From Burkholderiales bacterium (GTDB taxonomy: Bacteria; Pseudomonadota; Gammaproteobacteria; Burkholderiales; Burkholderiaceae_C), in contig CANBSV010000053.1 in NCBI GenBank assembly GCA_947372225.1, forward strand, positions 1 through 19,046: a DNA stretch of 19,046 bases, written 5' to 3'. Below the pieces are notes generated by a model. That model ran no database searches and was not told where the DNA came from. It saw only the letters and a list, made by a program, of their open reading frames with translations. Shown piece after piece: positions 1 through 7,341 of this stretch. The stretch's first letter is position 1. Each line of letters begins with the position of its first letter. Both the position numbers and the translations under genes were made by a program.

Positions 1-378
1 CAGCGCTCAGCCACGCTGCAGTACGAGCGGGCCGTGCTGGGTGCGCTGCAAGACGTGGAGAACAGCCTGGTGGCGCTGGCGCAAGAACACCAGCGTGCCG
101 AAGCACTGGCCGCTGCCGTGGACAACCGGCGTGAAGGTCTGCGACTTGCCGAGTCTTTGCACCGAGAAGGTCAGATCGATCTGCTGCAACTGCTGGACGC
201 GCAACGCGCTCTGATCGCGGCCGATCTGGCACTGACCGACAGCCAGACCCAATGCGCGCTCGACGCGGTGCAACTGTTCAAGGCGCTGGGCGGTGGCTGG
301 CACACGGCGGATGTCGTGCCTGCCCCGCAGCGTCCGCAGCCTGCGTCTGCAACCCAAGCCCTGCCACCCAAGTCCTGA
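1..378 (+). CDS. Outer membrane efflux channel (NodT/TolC family), C-terminal 125 residues
   Basis: The reading frame is open from base 1, so the 5' part of the gene lies outside the window; only the last 125 codons are present. The visible part is a long amphipathic helix rich in Ala, Leu, Glu and Gln (ALQDVENSLVAL, then LAESLHREGQIDLLQLLDAQRAL), followed by LGGGW near the end, a signature of the NodT-type outer membrane factors of RND pumps. Such proteins form trimeric channels through the outer membrane and a periplasmic tunnel. The stop TGA (376–378) overlaps the Shine-Dalgarno sequence of the adaptor gene that follows, which supports one operon of channel, adaptor and pump. The Ala/Pro/Gln-rich tail after LGGGW is typical. 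The family assignment is firm; the substrate cannot be read. Confidence 0.9.
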   Translation, partial: QRSATLQYERAVLGALQDVENSLVALAQEHQRAEALAAAVDNRREGLRLAESLHREGQIDLLQLLDAQRALIAADLALTDSQTQCALDAVQLFKALGGGWHTADVVPAPQRPQPASATQALPPKS

Positions 379-385
379 GGACACC

Positions 386-1567
386 ATGCACAAGTCCAAC
401 GTCAATGCCCCACGTCTTGCCCTGGTGTGTGCCGCTGTGGTGATGGTCACAGCACTGGCGGCCTGTACGCCGAAGGCGGCTGCGCCGACCGTGGTTCCGT
501 CGGTCTACGTCAGCCCGGTTGTCAACGACAGGGGAACCTCGCAGCGCGTGCTGTTTGGCAGCGTGCGTCCACGCGTGGAGGCCGATCTGAGCTTTCGCAT
601 CGCAGGCAAGGTCACGCAGCGGCTGGTGGAACTGGGCCAGAGTGTTCGTGCCGGCCAGGCGCTGGCACGCCTCGACCCGATTGACTACCAGCTGGCCTTG
701 CAGGCCGCCACCGAAGAGCAGCGTGCAGCGCAGGTCGATGCCGCGCAGGCCAGCAGCGATGCCGCGCGCTTCAAGCGCCTGCTGGCCGATGGCTCGGTGG
801 GCGCTGCCGATGCCGAACGCCAACAGGCCCGCGCCGACGCCGCCGCGGCGCGCCTCACCCAGGCCCAGAAGCAGTCCGAGCTGGCCCGCAACCGTGCGGG
901 TTATGCCGTGCTGACGGCGCCATTCGACGGCGTGGTGACCGCGCTGAGGTTCGAGGCAGGGCAGATGGTGGACGAGAAGTCATCGGTGTTGAGTCTGGCG
1001 CGACCGGGCGAATTGGAGATCGTGGTGGATGTGCCGGAGCCGCTGGTCACCGGCTTGAAGGACTGGCAGGCCAGCGCGCTGACGCTCGCTGCCACAGACG
1101 CCACGGTTGCCACGCCCGTGCGGTTGCGTTTGCGCGAACTGGCGCCCAGCGCCAATCCGGTGACACGCACCACCCGGGCGCGGTTTGCGCTGGACCCCAC
1201 GGCCAAGGGAGCGCAGCTGCGCATGGGCATGAGCGCCGAGGTGCTGTTGCAGCAGGCCGGGCACGTGGCGGGCGCTGAACTGCCACTGGGCGCCTTGCTG
1301 ACCACCGCCACCGGCAGCGCCGGCGGTCCTGTGATCACGGGTCCGACCGTCTGGCTGGTGGACGCCAAGACCGGCGCGCTCAAGCGCCAGCCGGTGCAAC
1401 TCTTGTCCCAATCCACTGATCACGTGCGTGTGGCAGGCCTGGCGGATGGCGCGCTTGTCGTCTCGGTGGGCGCGCAAAAGCTGGATGCGGCACTGAAGGT
1501 TCAACCCGTGCTGCGTCCCCTGGCCGCGAGAAATGGCGCGCTCAGCACACCGGTGGTGACGCCATGA
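386..1567 (+). CDS. RND efflux periplasmic adaptor (membrane fusion protein), lipoprotein
   Basis: This 393-residue protein links an inner membrane RND pump to the outer membrane channel. The ATG at 386 is chosen over an upstream GTG at 293 because GAGG (377–380) lies 5 bases before it and because it gives a lipoprotein signal: basic start, hydrophobic run, then LAAC with the lipidated Cys at residue 27. Two lipoyl half-motifs flank a coiled-coil hairpin: GKVTQRLVELGQSVRAGQAL before it and LTAPFDGVVTALRFEAGQMV after it. The hairpin is Ala/Gln-rich (AQVDAAQASSDAARFKRLLAD onward). Beta-barrel and membrane-proximal segments follow. Its stop overlaps the pump start by 4 bases (ATGA, 1564–1567), so the two are probably translated in a coupled way. 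No regulator of the operon lies inside the window; it may be upstream. Substrate unknown. Confidence 0.93.
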   Translation: MHKSNVNAPRLALVCAAVVMVTALAACTPKAAAPTVVPSVYVSPVVNDRGTSQRVLFGSVRPRVEADLSFRIAGKVTQRLVELGQSVRAGQALARLDPIDYQLALQAATEEQRAAQVDAAQASSDAARFKRLLADGSVGAADAERQQARADAAAARLTQAQKQSELARNRAGYAVLTAPFDGVVTALRFEAGQMVDEKSSVLSLARPGELEIVVDVPEPLVTGLKDWQASALTLAATDATVATPVRLRLRELAPSANPVTRTTRARFALDPTAKGAQLRMGMSAEVLLQQAGHVAGAELPLGALLTTATGSAGGPVITGPTVWLVDAKTGALKRQPVQLLSQSTDHVRVAGLADGALVVSVGAQKLDAALKVQPVLRPLAARNGALSTPVVTP

Positions 1568-4500
1568 AGTCGTTCAACCTGTCCGAATGGGCGGTCACGC
1601 ACCGCGCGTTCGTGCTCTTTCTCATCGTCGGTGCGCTGCTCGTGGGGGCCGTTTCCTTCATGCGCCTGGGCCGGCTGGAAGACCCCAACTTCAACGTGCC
1701 CACGATGAATGCCGTGGTCGCGTGGCCGGGCGCATCCGCGCAGCAGGTGCAAGACCAGGTGCTCAACCGCATGGAGCGCGAGCTGCAGAAGATCGAGGGG
1801 GTCGACTATGTGCGCAGCTTCGCTCGCCAGGGCTTCGGCGGCCTGAACCTGTGGATGAAGGGCGGCACGCCGAAGGCAGATCTGGAACGTGCTTGGTACC
1901 AGGCACGCAAGAAGATCGCTGACGTTCGCCACGAATTTCCCGAAGGCGTTCGGGGGCCGTTCTTCAACGACGAACTGACCGATGTCTACAGCGTGCTGTA
2001 CGCCTTCAGCGCGCCCGATCTGAGCTGGCCCGAATTGCAGGTCCTGGTCGAGGACATCAAGCGCCAGCTGCAGACGGTGCCCGGGGTGACCAAGATCGAC
2101 GTCCTGGGCCGCCAGGCCGAGAAGGTCTATGTCGAGTTCTCCAGCGTGCGTCTGGCGGCACTGGGCCTGACCCCGCAGGCGTTGATCGATGCACTTTCAC
2201 GGCAGAACACGGTCAGCCCCGCCGGCAGCATCGAAGGCCATCACGACCGCATCTTTGTGCGCGTCGCCGACAAGGGCGACGGCGCCGGCGGATTTCAGGA
2301 TGTTCGCGACGTGGCCGACGTGCCCATCGAGGCCGGCGGGCGGTTGCTCAAGCTGGGCGATGTGGCGCAAGTTCACAGTGGCCTGGAAGATCCACCGCAG
2401 TTCACCGTGAGCCACAACGGCCAGCCGGTGCTGATGCTGGGGCTGACCTTTGAGCGCACGGGCAACATCCTGAGGCTGGGTGCCGCGCTGGACGAGCGCA
2501 TGACCGCGCTCAAAGCCGCCTTGCCTTTGGGCGTGGCCGTGGACAAGGTGGCGGACCAGCCAAAGATCGTCGACGAATCGGTGTGGGAGTTCGAGAAGTC
2601 GTTTCTCGAAGCGCTGGCCATCGTGTTGGCGGTGTGCTTTTTGTCCCTGGGCTGGCGCACTGGCATCGTGGTGGCAGCTTCGGTGCCACTGGTGCTGGCC
2701 ATTGTGGCCATCGTGATGCTGGCGATGGGCTGGAATCTGGACCGCATCTCGCTGGGCGCGCTGATCATCGCCTTGGGTCTGTTGGTGGACGACGCCATCA
2801 TCGCCGTGGAAATGATGGTGGTGAAGATCGAACAGGGCTGGGACCGGGTGCGTGCCGCCACCTTCGCCTACAGCTCGACGGCGTTTCCGATGCTCACCGG
2901 AACGCTGGTCACCGTGGCCGGCTTCATGCCGGTGGGCTTCGCCAGGTCGATCAGCGGTGAATACGCCGGTGGCATCTTCTGGGTGGTTGGCGTGGCACTG
3001 ATCGCCTCGTGGTTCGTGGCCGTGGTGTTCACGCCCTACCTGGGCGTGGTGCTGCTGCCCAAGACGATGCGTGCGCACGCTGGCGATCCGTACGCGCAGC
3101 CGATGTACGAGCGGCTGCGCCGCATCGTGCGGTGGTGCGTGCTGCACCGATGGGCGGTGCTGGGCACCACGGCGCTGGCCTTTGTGGTCAGCGCTGCGGG
3201 CATGTCGCTGGTGCAGCAGCAGTTTTTCCCGACGGCCTCGCGGCTGGAACTGACCGTCGAGCTGCGGCTGCGGGAAGGGGCCTCGTTCACGGCGAGCGAA
3301 TCGCAGGTCCAGCGACTGGAGCGCGTTCTCCAAGCCGACCCGCAGATCGAGCACTTCACGGTCTACACCGGCGCCGGCGTGCCGCGCTTTTTCCTGTCGA
3401 TCTCGCCCGATCTGCCCAATCCCGGACTGGCCCAGGTCATCGTCAACACCCGCAGCATCGCCGATCGTGAGGCGGTGCGCGCTCGGCTGATCGAGTTGTT
3501 TGCCAAGGGCGAGCAGTTTCCAGATCTGCGAGGCCGCGTCAGTCGCTTCGAGTTCGGACCGCCCGTGGGATTTCCGGTGCAGTTCCGTGTGAGTGGGCCC
3601 GACACGGCCCAGGTCCGCGAGATCGCCTACCGCGTGCGCGACACCGTTCGCGGCAGCCCGTTGGTGCGCGACACCCAACTCGACTGGGACGAGCAGGTGC
3701 GTGCGATGCGCGTGGTCCTGAATCAGGACAAGGCGCGCTTGCTGGGAGTCACCAGCGCCGATGTCGCTGCGATGACCCAGATGGTGCTGACCGGCGCACC
3801 CGTGACGCAGATTCGTCGCGGCGAGGACCTCATCGACGTGACGCTGCGTGCCATCCCGCAAGAGCGGCTGGCACTCGAGCGGCTGGGTGACGTGAGCCTG
3901 TTCACCCGCAGCGGCGCCGTGGTTCCGCTGTCGCAGGTGGCCACGTTGACGCCCACCTTCGAGGAGCCGGTGCTGTGGCGCCGCAACCGCCAGATGGCAC
4001 TGACGGTGCGTGCCGATGTGGCCGATGGTGTGCAAGGGCCGTCCGCCACCTCGAAGATCTGGCCTGCGCTGCAACCCATCGTCGACACGCTGCCCAGCGG
4101 CTATCGCATCGAGATCGGTGGCGCGTCCGAAGAAACCAGCAAGTCCGACAAGGCGCTGTTTGCCGTGTTCCCGCTGATGCTGGTCGTGATGCTGTTCTTC
4201 CTGATGCTGCAGCTTCAGAGCTTCTCGCGCATGTGGCTGGTGTTTCTCACGGCGCCCCTCGCCCTCATCGGTGTCGTGCCGGCACTGCTGATGTTCAACG
4301 CACCCTTTGGCTTCGTCGCCTTGCTGGGGGTCATCGCACTCAGCGGAATGATCATGCGCAATGCGGTGATCCTGGTGGATCAGATCGACACCGACATTGC
4401 CGCTGGCGTGCCGGCCCTGAGCGCGGTCGTGGACGCCACGGTTCGGCGCTCGCGACCGGTGGTGCTGACTGCAGCCGCAGCGGTGCTGGCGATGGTGCCG

Positions 4501-4683
4501 CTGGCCGCCAGCGTGTTCTGGGGGCCGATGGCCATCGCGATCATGGGCGGGCTGATCGTGGGTACGGTGCTCACGCTGGCATTCGTGCCTGCGCTTTATG
4601 CGGCGTGGTTCCGGGTGGGGCCGGCTGACCCCGACGCGGCGGTGAGATACTCACGGGCCTCCGAGATACCCGACAGCCCATGA
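1564..4683 (+). CDS. RND multidrug efflux pump, inner membrane permease (AcrB/HAE-1 type)
   Basis: At 1039 residues this has the usual length of an AcrB-like proton-driven exporter with 12 membrane helices and two large periplasmic loops. The first helix is near residues 14–33 (AFVLFLIVGALLVGAVSFM), followed by the porter-domain start (EDPNFNVPTMNAVVAWPGAS). The TM4 signature GLLVDDAIIAVEMM places the proton-relay pair at D409 and D410, matching D407/D408 of AcrB. In TM10 the position of the AcrB lysine K940 holds Arg (R932 in GMIMRNAVILVDQI), so the relay is Asp-Asp-Arg rather than Asp-Asp-Lys. The gene starts in the ATGA overlap with the adaptor and forms a channel-adaptor-pump operon. The family is certain; the substrate is not. 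The divergence from AcrB suggests a separate HAE-1 subclass rather than a true AcrB orthologue. Confidence 0.95.
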   Translation: MKSFNLSEWAVTHRAFVLFLIVGALLVGAVSFMRLGRLEDPNFNVPTMNAVVAWPGASAQQVQDQVLNRMERELQKIEGVDYVRSFARQGFGGLNLWMKGGTPKADLERAWYQARKKIADVRHEFPEGVRGPFFNDELTDVYSVLYAFSAPDLSWPELQVLVEDIKRQLQTVPGVTKIDVLGRQAEKVYVEFSSVRLAALGLTPQALIDALSRQNTVSPAGSIEGHHDRIFVRVADKGDGAGGFQDVRDVADVPIEAGGRLLKLGDVAQVHSGLEDPPQFTVSHNGQPVLMLGLTFERTGNILRLGAALDERMTALKAALPLGVAVDKVADQPKIVDESVWEFEKSFLEALAIVLAVCFLSLGWRTGIVVAASVPLVLAIVAIVMLAMGWNLDRISLGALIIALGLLVDDAIIAVEMMVVKIEQGWDRVRAATFAYSSTAFPMLTGTLVTVAGFMPVGFARSISGEYAGGIFWVVGVALIASWFVAVVFTPYLGVVLLPKTMRAHAGDPYAQPMYERLRRIVRWCVLHRWAVLGTTALAFVVSAAGMSLVQQQFFPTASRLELTVELRLREGASFTASESQVQRLERVLQADPQIEHFTVYTGAGVPRFFLSISPDLPNPGLAQVIVNTRSIADREAVRARLIELFAKGEQFPDLRGRVSRFEFGPPVGFPVQFRVSGPDTAQVREIAYRVRDTVRGSPLVRDTQLDWDEQVRAMRVVLNQDKARLLGVTSADVAAMTQMVLTGAPVTQIRRGEDLIDVTLRAIPQERLALERLGDVSLFTRSGAVVPLSQVATLTPTFEEPVLWRRNRQMALTVRADVADGVQGPSATSKIWPALQPIVDTLPSGYRIEIGGASEETSKSDKALFAVFPLMLVVMLFFLMLQLQSFSRMWLVFLTAPLALIGVVPALLMFNAPFGFVALLGVIALSGMIMRNAVILVDQIDTDIAAGVPALSAVVDATVRRSRPVVLTAAAAVLAMVPLAASVFWGPMAIAIMGGLIVGTVLTLAFVPALYAAWFRVGPADPDAAVRYSRASEIPDSP

Positions 4684-4773
4684 AGAGATGCGGCATGTAT
4701 GGGCGGGCAAACGGCGAGACGATCCACGAGGATGCTTGACGGTTCACGAACACCACAAACGAGAAAAGCTGAC

Positions 4774-4992
4774 ATGAGCATCAAATACAAAGTTGAATTC
4801 AAGGAAGATCCCGCTTGCACCAACAGCGACAAACTGGCCGCTGCGGCCGGTGGTTGCGTACGCACAAGCATTCCGCGCTATGACGGCGTGAGCGACATGG
4901 CCTTGATCGAGGTCCCTGATGAAGCCACCGGCCAGGCGATGGAAAAGCTGATGGGCGCCGACAGCAACGTGGTGAGCTTCAAGATTCTTTGA
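4774..4992 (+). CDS. Small conserved-looking protein of unknown function (72 aa)
   Basis: I do not recognise a family. The ATG at 4774 (MSIKYKVEF) is preferred to an in-frame upstream start at 4699, because the residues before it (RRSTRMLDGSRTPQTRK) look like translated spacer, and GAGAAAA (4761–4767) gives a weak ribosome site. The protein reads as a small alpha/beta fold: beta strand (IKYKVEFK), a loop with Cys15, a short Ala-rich helix ending at Cys28, a strand (MALIEVP), a helix (DEATGQAMEKLMGA) and a last strand (NVVSFKIL). No signal peptide or membrane segment is seen. It lies 90 bases after the RND pump and is closed by the hairpin terminator at 5045–5068. It could be the last gene of the pump transcript or have its own promoter. 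Coding is likely; function is unknown. Confidence 0.7.
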   Translation: MSIKYKVEFKEDPACTNSDKLAAAAGGCVRTSIPRYDGVSDMALIEVPDEATGQAMEKLMGADSNVVSFKIL

Positions 4993-5044
4993 GCATCACA
5001 GGTCGGTTGCACCCGACGCGAGGGCGCAGCCCTCAAGGCAAAAG

Positions 5045-5068
5045 AAAACGGGCCGTCAGGCCCGTTTT
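5045..5068. terminator. Bidirectional intrinsic terminator
   Basis: A perfect 10-base-pair stem (AAAACGGGCC / GGCCCGTTTT) closes a GTCA loop. On the + strand the stem runs into a T tract (5065–5069) and ends transcription from the 72-residue protein gene. On the - strand the A tract at 5045–5048 becomes a T tract, so the same hairpin can end the response regulator transcript, whose stop codon is only 24 bases away. The convergent arrangement fits a shared terminator. Confidence 0.9.
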
Positions 5069-5091
5069 TCATTGGGGGGTCGCGCTGGCGC

Positions 5092-5778
5092 CTAAATGGC
5101 CTTCAACGGTGCGCGAAACTCATAGCCCACGCCTGACTTGGCATGCAGCGGTGACGGCCCCGATGTGGCATTTTCGATGCGCCGGCGCAGCCGAAAAATC
5201 GTCGAATTCAGGCTGTCCAACCCTTCCACTTCCTCGCCGCCTGCCAGCTTCTGGCGCAGCGTTTCGCGGGTGACGGTCTCGCCATCGGCCTGAGCAAAAC
5301 ATTCGAGCACCGTGAGGTGCCCCTCGCTCAGATCGATGCGAGTTCCGCCCGGTGCGACCAGCTGGCGCGCTGCGCGATCGAGCATCCAGGGCACTTCGTT
5401 GGCGCGCGGGCCTGAGACGCGCCGCGCGATCGCTTCGATGGCCAGCGCAAGGTGTTCGAAATTGACCGGCTTGGCCATGTACATGTCGGCGCCCGCCTCG
5501 ATGCACTGCTGAAACACTTCCTGTTCGAGGCGTCCCGATGCCACCATGATCCCGGCGCGGGTTCGCAGGCGCAACACGCGGATGAGGTTGAGCCCGTCGA
5601 TGCCGGGCAGCATCAGATCCACCACATAGAAGTCGTAGTTGTAGGCGTTCGTGCTGGCCAGCAACAAGTTGCTGTCGCCGAACACTTCGACCTTCATGCC
5701 GCGCTCACCCAGGTACTCCGACAGGAAGTCGGTGAAATAGGTGTCGTCGTCAATGACGGCAAGAGATTTCGGATGCAT
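5092..5778 (-). CDS. OmpR-family response regulator (receiver plus winged helix), orphan
   Basis: A 228-residue two-component regulator. The receiver (about 4–115) shows the acidic cluster D10-D11-D12, the phosphorylation site D54 (VVDLMLPGIDG), the switch residue S81 (MVASGR) and the conserved K103 (MAKPVN). The C-terminal half (about 135–228) is a Trans_reg_C winged helix: LSEGHLTVLECFA, the recognition-helix stretch LNSTIFRLRRRIE and the final hairpin KSGVGYEF. The ATG at 5778 (MHPKSLAVIDDD) is chosen because it fits the normal receiver start and has AGAAG upstream; in-frame starts at 5811 and 5883 would add a tail with no domain. No histidine kinase gene is next to it, so its sensor is unknown. 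It diverges from a diguanylate cyclase gene across a spacer with inverted repeats that may be its own operators. Targets unknown. Confidence 0.92.
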   Translation of the reverse strand: MHPKSLAVIDDDTYFTDFLSEYLGERGMKVEVFGDSNLLLASTNAYNYDFYVVDLMLPGIDGLNLIRVLRLRTRAGIMVASGRLEQEVFQQCIEAGADMYMAKPVNFEHLALAIEAIARRVSGPRANEVPWMLDRAARQLVAPGGTRIDLSEGHLTVLECFAQADGETVTRETLRQKLAGGEEVEGLDSLNSTIFRLRRRIENATSGPSPLHAKSGVGYEFRAPLKAI

Positions 5779-5818
5779 GGGTACTTCTGGATCCCGTGAA
5801 TGAACTGGTGCCATTTTG

Positions 5819-5874
5819 ATCACGTTTGAGATGCTTTTGGCATGACCGACCGCCTGAATCAGTAAAAACGTGAT
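5819..5874. promoter_or_regulatory. Spaced inverted repeat ATCACGTTT ... AAACGTGAT, possible operator
   Basis: Two perfect 9-base arms, 5819–5827 and 5866–5874, face each other across 38 bases. They lie 41 to 96 bases upstream of the response regulator start at 5778, a usual place for autoregulatory sites of OmpR-type proteins. Binding is inference; only the repeat is seen. Confidence 0.4.
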
Positions 5875-5910
5875 GCGGGGCAAAGGCAGTCTATTTCTGG
5901 GTTTAACGAG

Positions 5911-5931
5911 AAATGACTTAAGTGATCATTT
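5911..5931. promoter_or_regulatory. AT-rich dyad AAATGA-N9-TCATTT, possible operator
   Basis: A perfect 6-base inverted repeat across a 9-base spacer, containing the smaller palindromes CTTAAG and TGATCA. It lies in the most AT-rich part of the divergent spacer, about 133 bases upstream of the response regulator start and 233 bases upstream of the cyclase start. It could be a binding site for a dimeric regulator of either gene. The protein that binds it is unknown. Confidence 0.35.
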
Positions 5932-6163
5932 ATTTCGTCCGATGATGAAGATGCGACTGGAGGCTCTGCGGCGCGTGTGCGTCGGCGGGCCGGAACAGCG
6001 GTTCAATTTGGAGAATGATGTTGGCGAAGTCTGCCGAGGTGTTCCACAAAAACGAGGTTGCGGTGAGTGAACACGCGGCCACCCTTTCATCGGCTTGGAG
6101 CGATCAGACGGTCATCTGGACCGTGGGGGCGTCGCGGTTGAGCCTGGCACTTGGAGGCACAGC

Positions 6164-7201
6164 ATGAGTGCTGTCAGCACGCGATACACCGAGACCAAGG
6201 AGCGCAGCGCAGAGCTTTTGCGCCAGGTGGTTGCATTCATGGGAAGGCACGCGGCTGCGTTCAATCCCGTCACGTTCGCGGTCTGGTACGAGCATTCGGC
6301 TGGCGGCAATTTGCAGTTGAGTGCCGCTGTCGATGCGCGCATGGCGAAGTCGCTGCCCATTGATGACGCTGCGATCGCCGAACTCTATGAGTCACATGTG
6401 GCTACGGCCGACTCCAAGGCCTTCGAGCGCATCGGTGGCGAGATGCAGCAGTTGATGCAAAGCATCGCGCAATCGGCATCCCAGGCGGGCAGCCAGGCTG
6501 GTGAGTTTGGCGAGCAGTTGACAGGCTTGACCGATGCGCTGGAGTCTCAGGATTCGGACCAGATGACATCGCGCCTGAACGAGGTGCTGGCCGGTGCCGT
6601 CGAGATGAGGGCCTCGACCGATGTGCTTCAACGCAAGGTCGCCGAAGGACAAAGCGAAATCGAACGATTGCGCAGCGCCCTGGAACGCGCCCGCGGCGAG
6701 GCCTTGCTCGATCCCCTGACCGGTGTGCTCAACCGCAAGGGCTTCGACCAGAAGCTCCATGAGTTGCTGTCACAACCCTCGGGCGCCGACGGTTCGCACT
6801 GTCTGGTCATGCTCGACATCGACCACTTCAAGAAGGTCAACGACACCCACGGGCATCTGGTGGGTGACCGCGTCATTCAGGCCTTGGGCGAGGTCATGCG
6901 CTCGTCGGTGACGAACCCGTTGCATGCGGTGGCGCGCTACGGTGGCGAGGAGTTCGCCATCCTGGCGCCGAACACGACGCTCGAGCAAAGCATCCAGGTG
7001 GCAGAAACCATCCGCAGGCGGACCAAGGCCATGAAGTTCCGCCACCGCAACGCGAATGACCTGCAACTCAACGTGTCGGTATCGGTGGGCATCGCCCGCA
7101 TGAAACCCGGTGACGACGCCAGCTCGCTCATTTCGCGCAGCGACTCGGCGCTGTACCGCTCGAAGGCCGAGGGCCGGGATCGATTGACCTGCGCTGATTG
7201 A
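6164..7201 (+). CDS. Diguanylate cyclase (GGEEF domain), cytosolic
   Basis: A 345-residue protein that should make cyclic di-GMP from two GTP. The ATG at 6164 (MSAVSTRYTETKERSAEL) has GGAGG (6153–6157) 6 bases before it; a start at 6095 would add 23 unconvincing residues. The first ~130 residues are a helical domain with the stretch FNPVTFAVWYEHSAGG, an N-terminal module found in many Burkholderiales GGDEF proteins. A coiled coil (about 150–180, VLQRKVAEGQSEIERLRSAL) leads into the catalytic domain, which begins with the usual DPLTGVLNRKGF at 183. Metal-binding D218 (DIDHFK) and active-site GGEEF (260–264) are intact, so activity is expected. The inhibitory RxxD I-site upstream of GGEEF is absent (NPLH occupies its place). 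No signal peptide or membrane segment is seen. It is divergent from an orphan response regulator. Confidence 0.94.
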   Translation: MSAVSTRYTETKERSAELLRQVVAFMGRHAAAFNPVTFAVWYEHSAGGNLQLSAAVDARMAKSLPIDDAAIAELYESHVATADSKAFERIGGEMQQLMQSIAQSASQAGSQAGEFGEQLTGLTDALESQDSDQMTSRLNEVLAGAVEMRASTDVLQRKVAEGQSEIERLRSALERARGEALLDPLTGVLNRKGFDQKLHELLSQPSGADGSHCLVMLDIDHFKKVNDTHGHLVGDRVIQALGEVMRSSVTNPLHAVARYGGEEFAILAPNTTLEQSIQVAETIRRRTKAMKFRHRNANDLQLNVSVSVGIARMKPGDDASSLISRSDSALYRSKAEGRDRLTCAD

Positions 7202-7209
7202 CCTGCGCC
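7182..7209 (+). repeat. Tandem duplication of 14 bases at the end of the cyclase gene
   Basis: GATTGACCTGCGC followed by T (7182–7195) is repeated directly as GATTGACCTGCGC followed by C (7196–7209), and a third partial match, GATTGGCAGGT, follows. Since 14 is not a multiple of three, the copies are read in different frames: the first encodes the last residues RLTCA and the second supplies the stop TGA (7199–7201). Confidence 0.8.
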
Positions 7210-7226
7210 GATTGGCAGGTCGGACC

Positions 7227-7246
7227 CATCGGCCTGCAGGCCGATG
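7227..7246. terminator. Perfect 20-base palindrome between convergent genes, possible terminator
   Basis: CATCGGCCTG is followed directly by its reverse complement CAGGCCGATG. It lies 25 bases after the cyclase stop and before the convergent CBS gene. There is no T tract, so factor-independent termination is doubtful; a role in mRNA 3' end protection or as a protein binding site is equally possible. A smaller hairpin (GACCTGC/GCAGGTC, 7200–7221) lies just before it. Confidence 0.4.
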
Positions 7247-7272
7247 CCGGTCACATCAACGCAGCCTCGAGC

Positions 7273-7290
7273 CACGGGGCTTTGCCCGTG
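7273..7290. terminator. Hairpin CACGGG-N6-CCCGTG downstream of the CBS gene
   Basis: A 6-base-pair stem with a 6-base loop (7273–7278 and 7285–7290), about 50 bases beyond the end of the - strand CBS gene. It lacks a T tract on either strand, so it is only a possible terminator. Confidence 0.3.
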
Positions 7291-7341
7291 ACCATGGCGG
7301 TGGGGTGGCAGATGACCCGCCGCGCCACCGGAGCGCGTACC

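Larger units (their letters stand above)
5779..6163. other. Divergent intergenic region between response regulator and diguanylate cyclase
   Basis: These 385 bases hold no gene I can support. The part from about 5860 to 5940 is clearly richer in A and T than the rest of the window, as expected for a promoter region, but no convincing -35/-10 pair stands out on either strand. Two inverted repeats lie here (listed separately). The right part (5945–6150) returns to high GC and ends with the ribosome site GGAGG (6153–6157) for the cyclase gene. A 66-codon frame at 5870–6070 lacks a ribosome site and protein-like composition. Confidence 0.6.

Noticed and set aside
2197..4074. A 625-codon open frame on the - strand inside the RND pump gene
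   Set aside because: His/Gln/Arg-rich composition without any domain, fully inside a certain gene; a normal side effect of high GC.
4699..4773. Upstream extension of the 72-residue protein
   Set aside because: The added residues are basic and unstructured, and the start at 4774 has the better context.
5870..6070. A 66-codon open frame in the divergent spacer
   Set aside because: No ribosome site, no protein-like pattern, and it overlies the inverted repeat and the AT-rich control region.
6145..6160. Sigma-54-like TGGCAC element before the cyclase gene
   Set aside because: The second half (TTGCA at the fixed distance) is not matched, and the segment overlaps the ribosome site.
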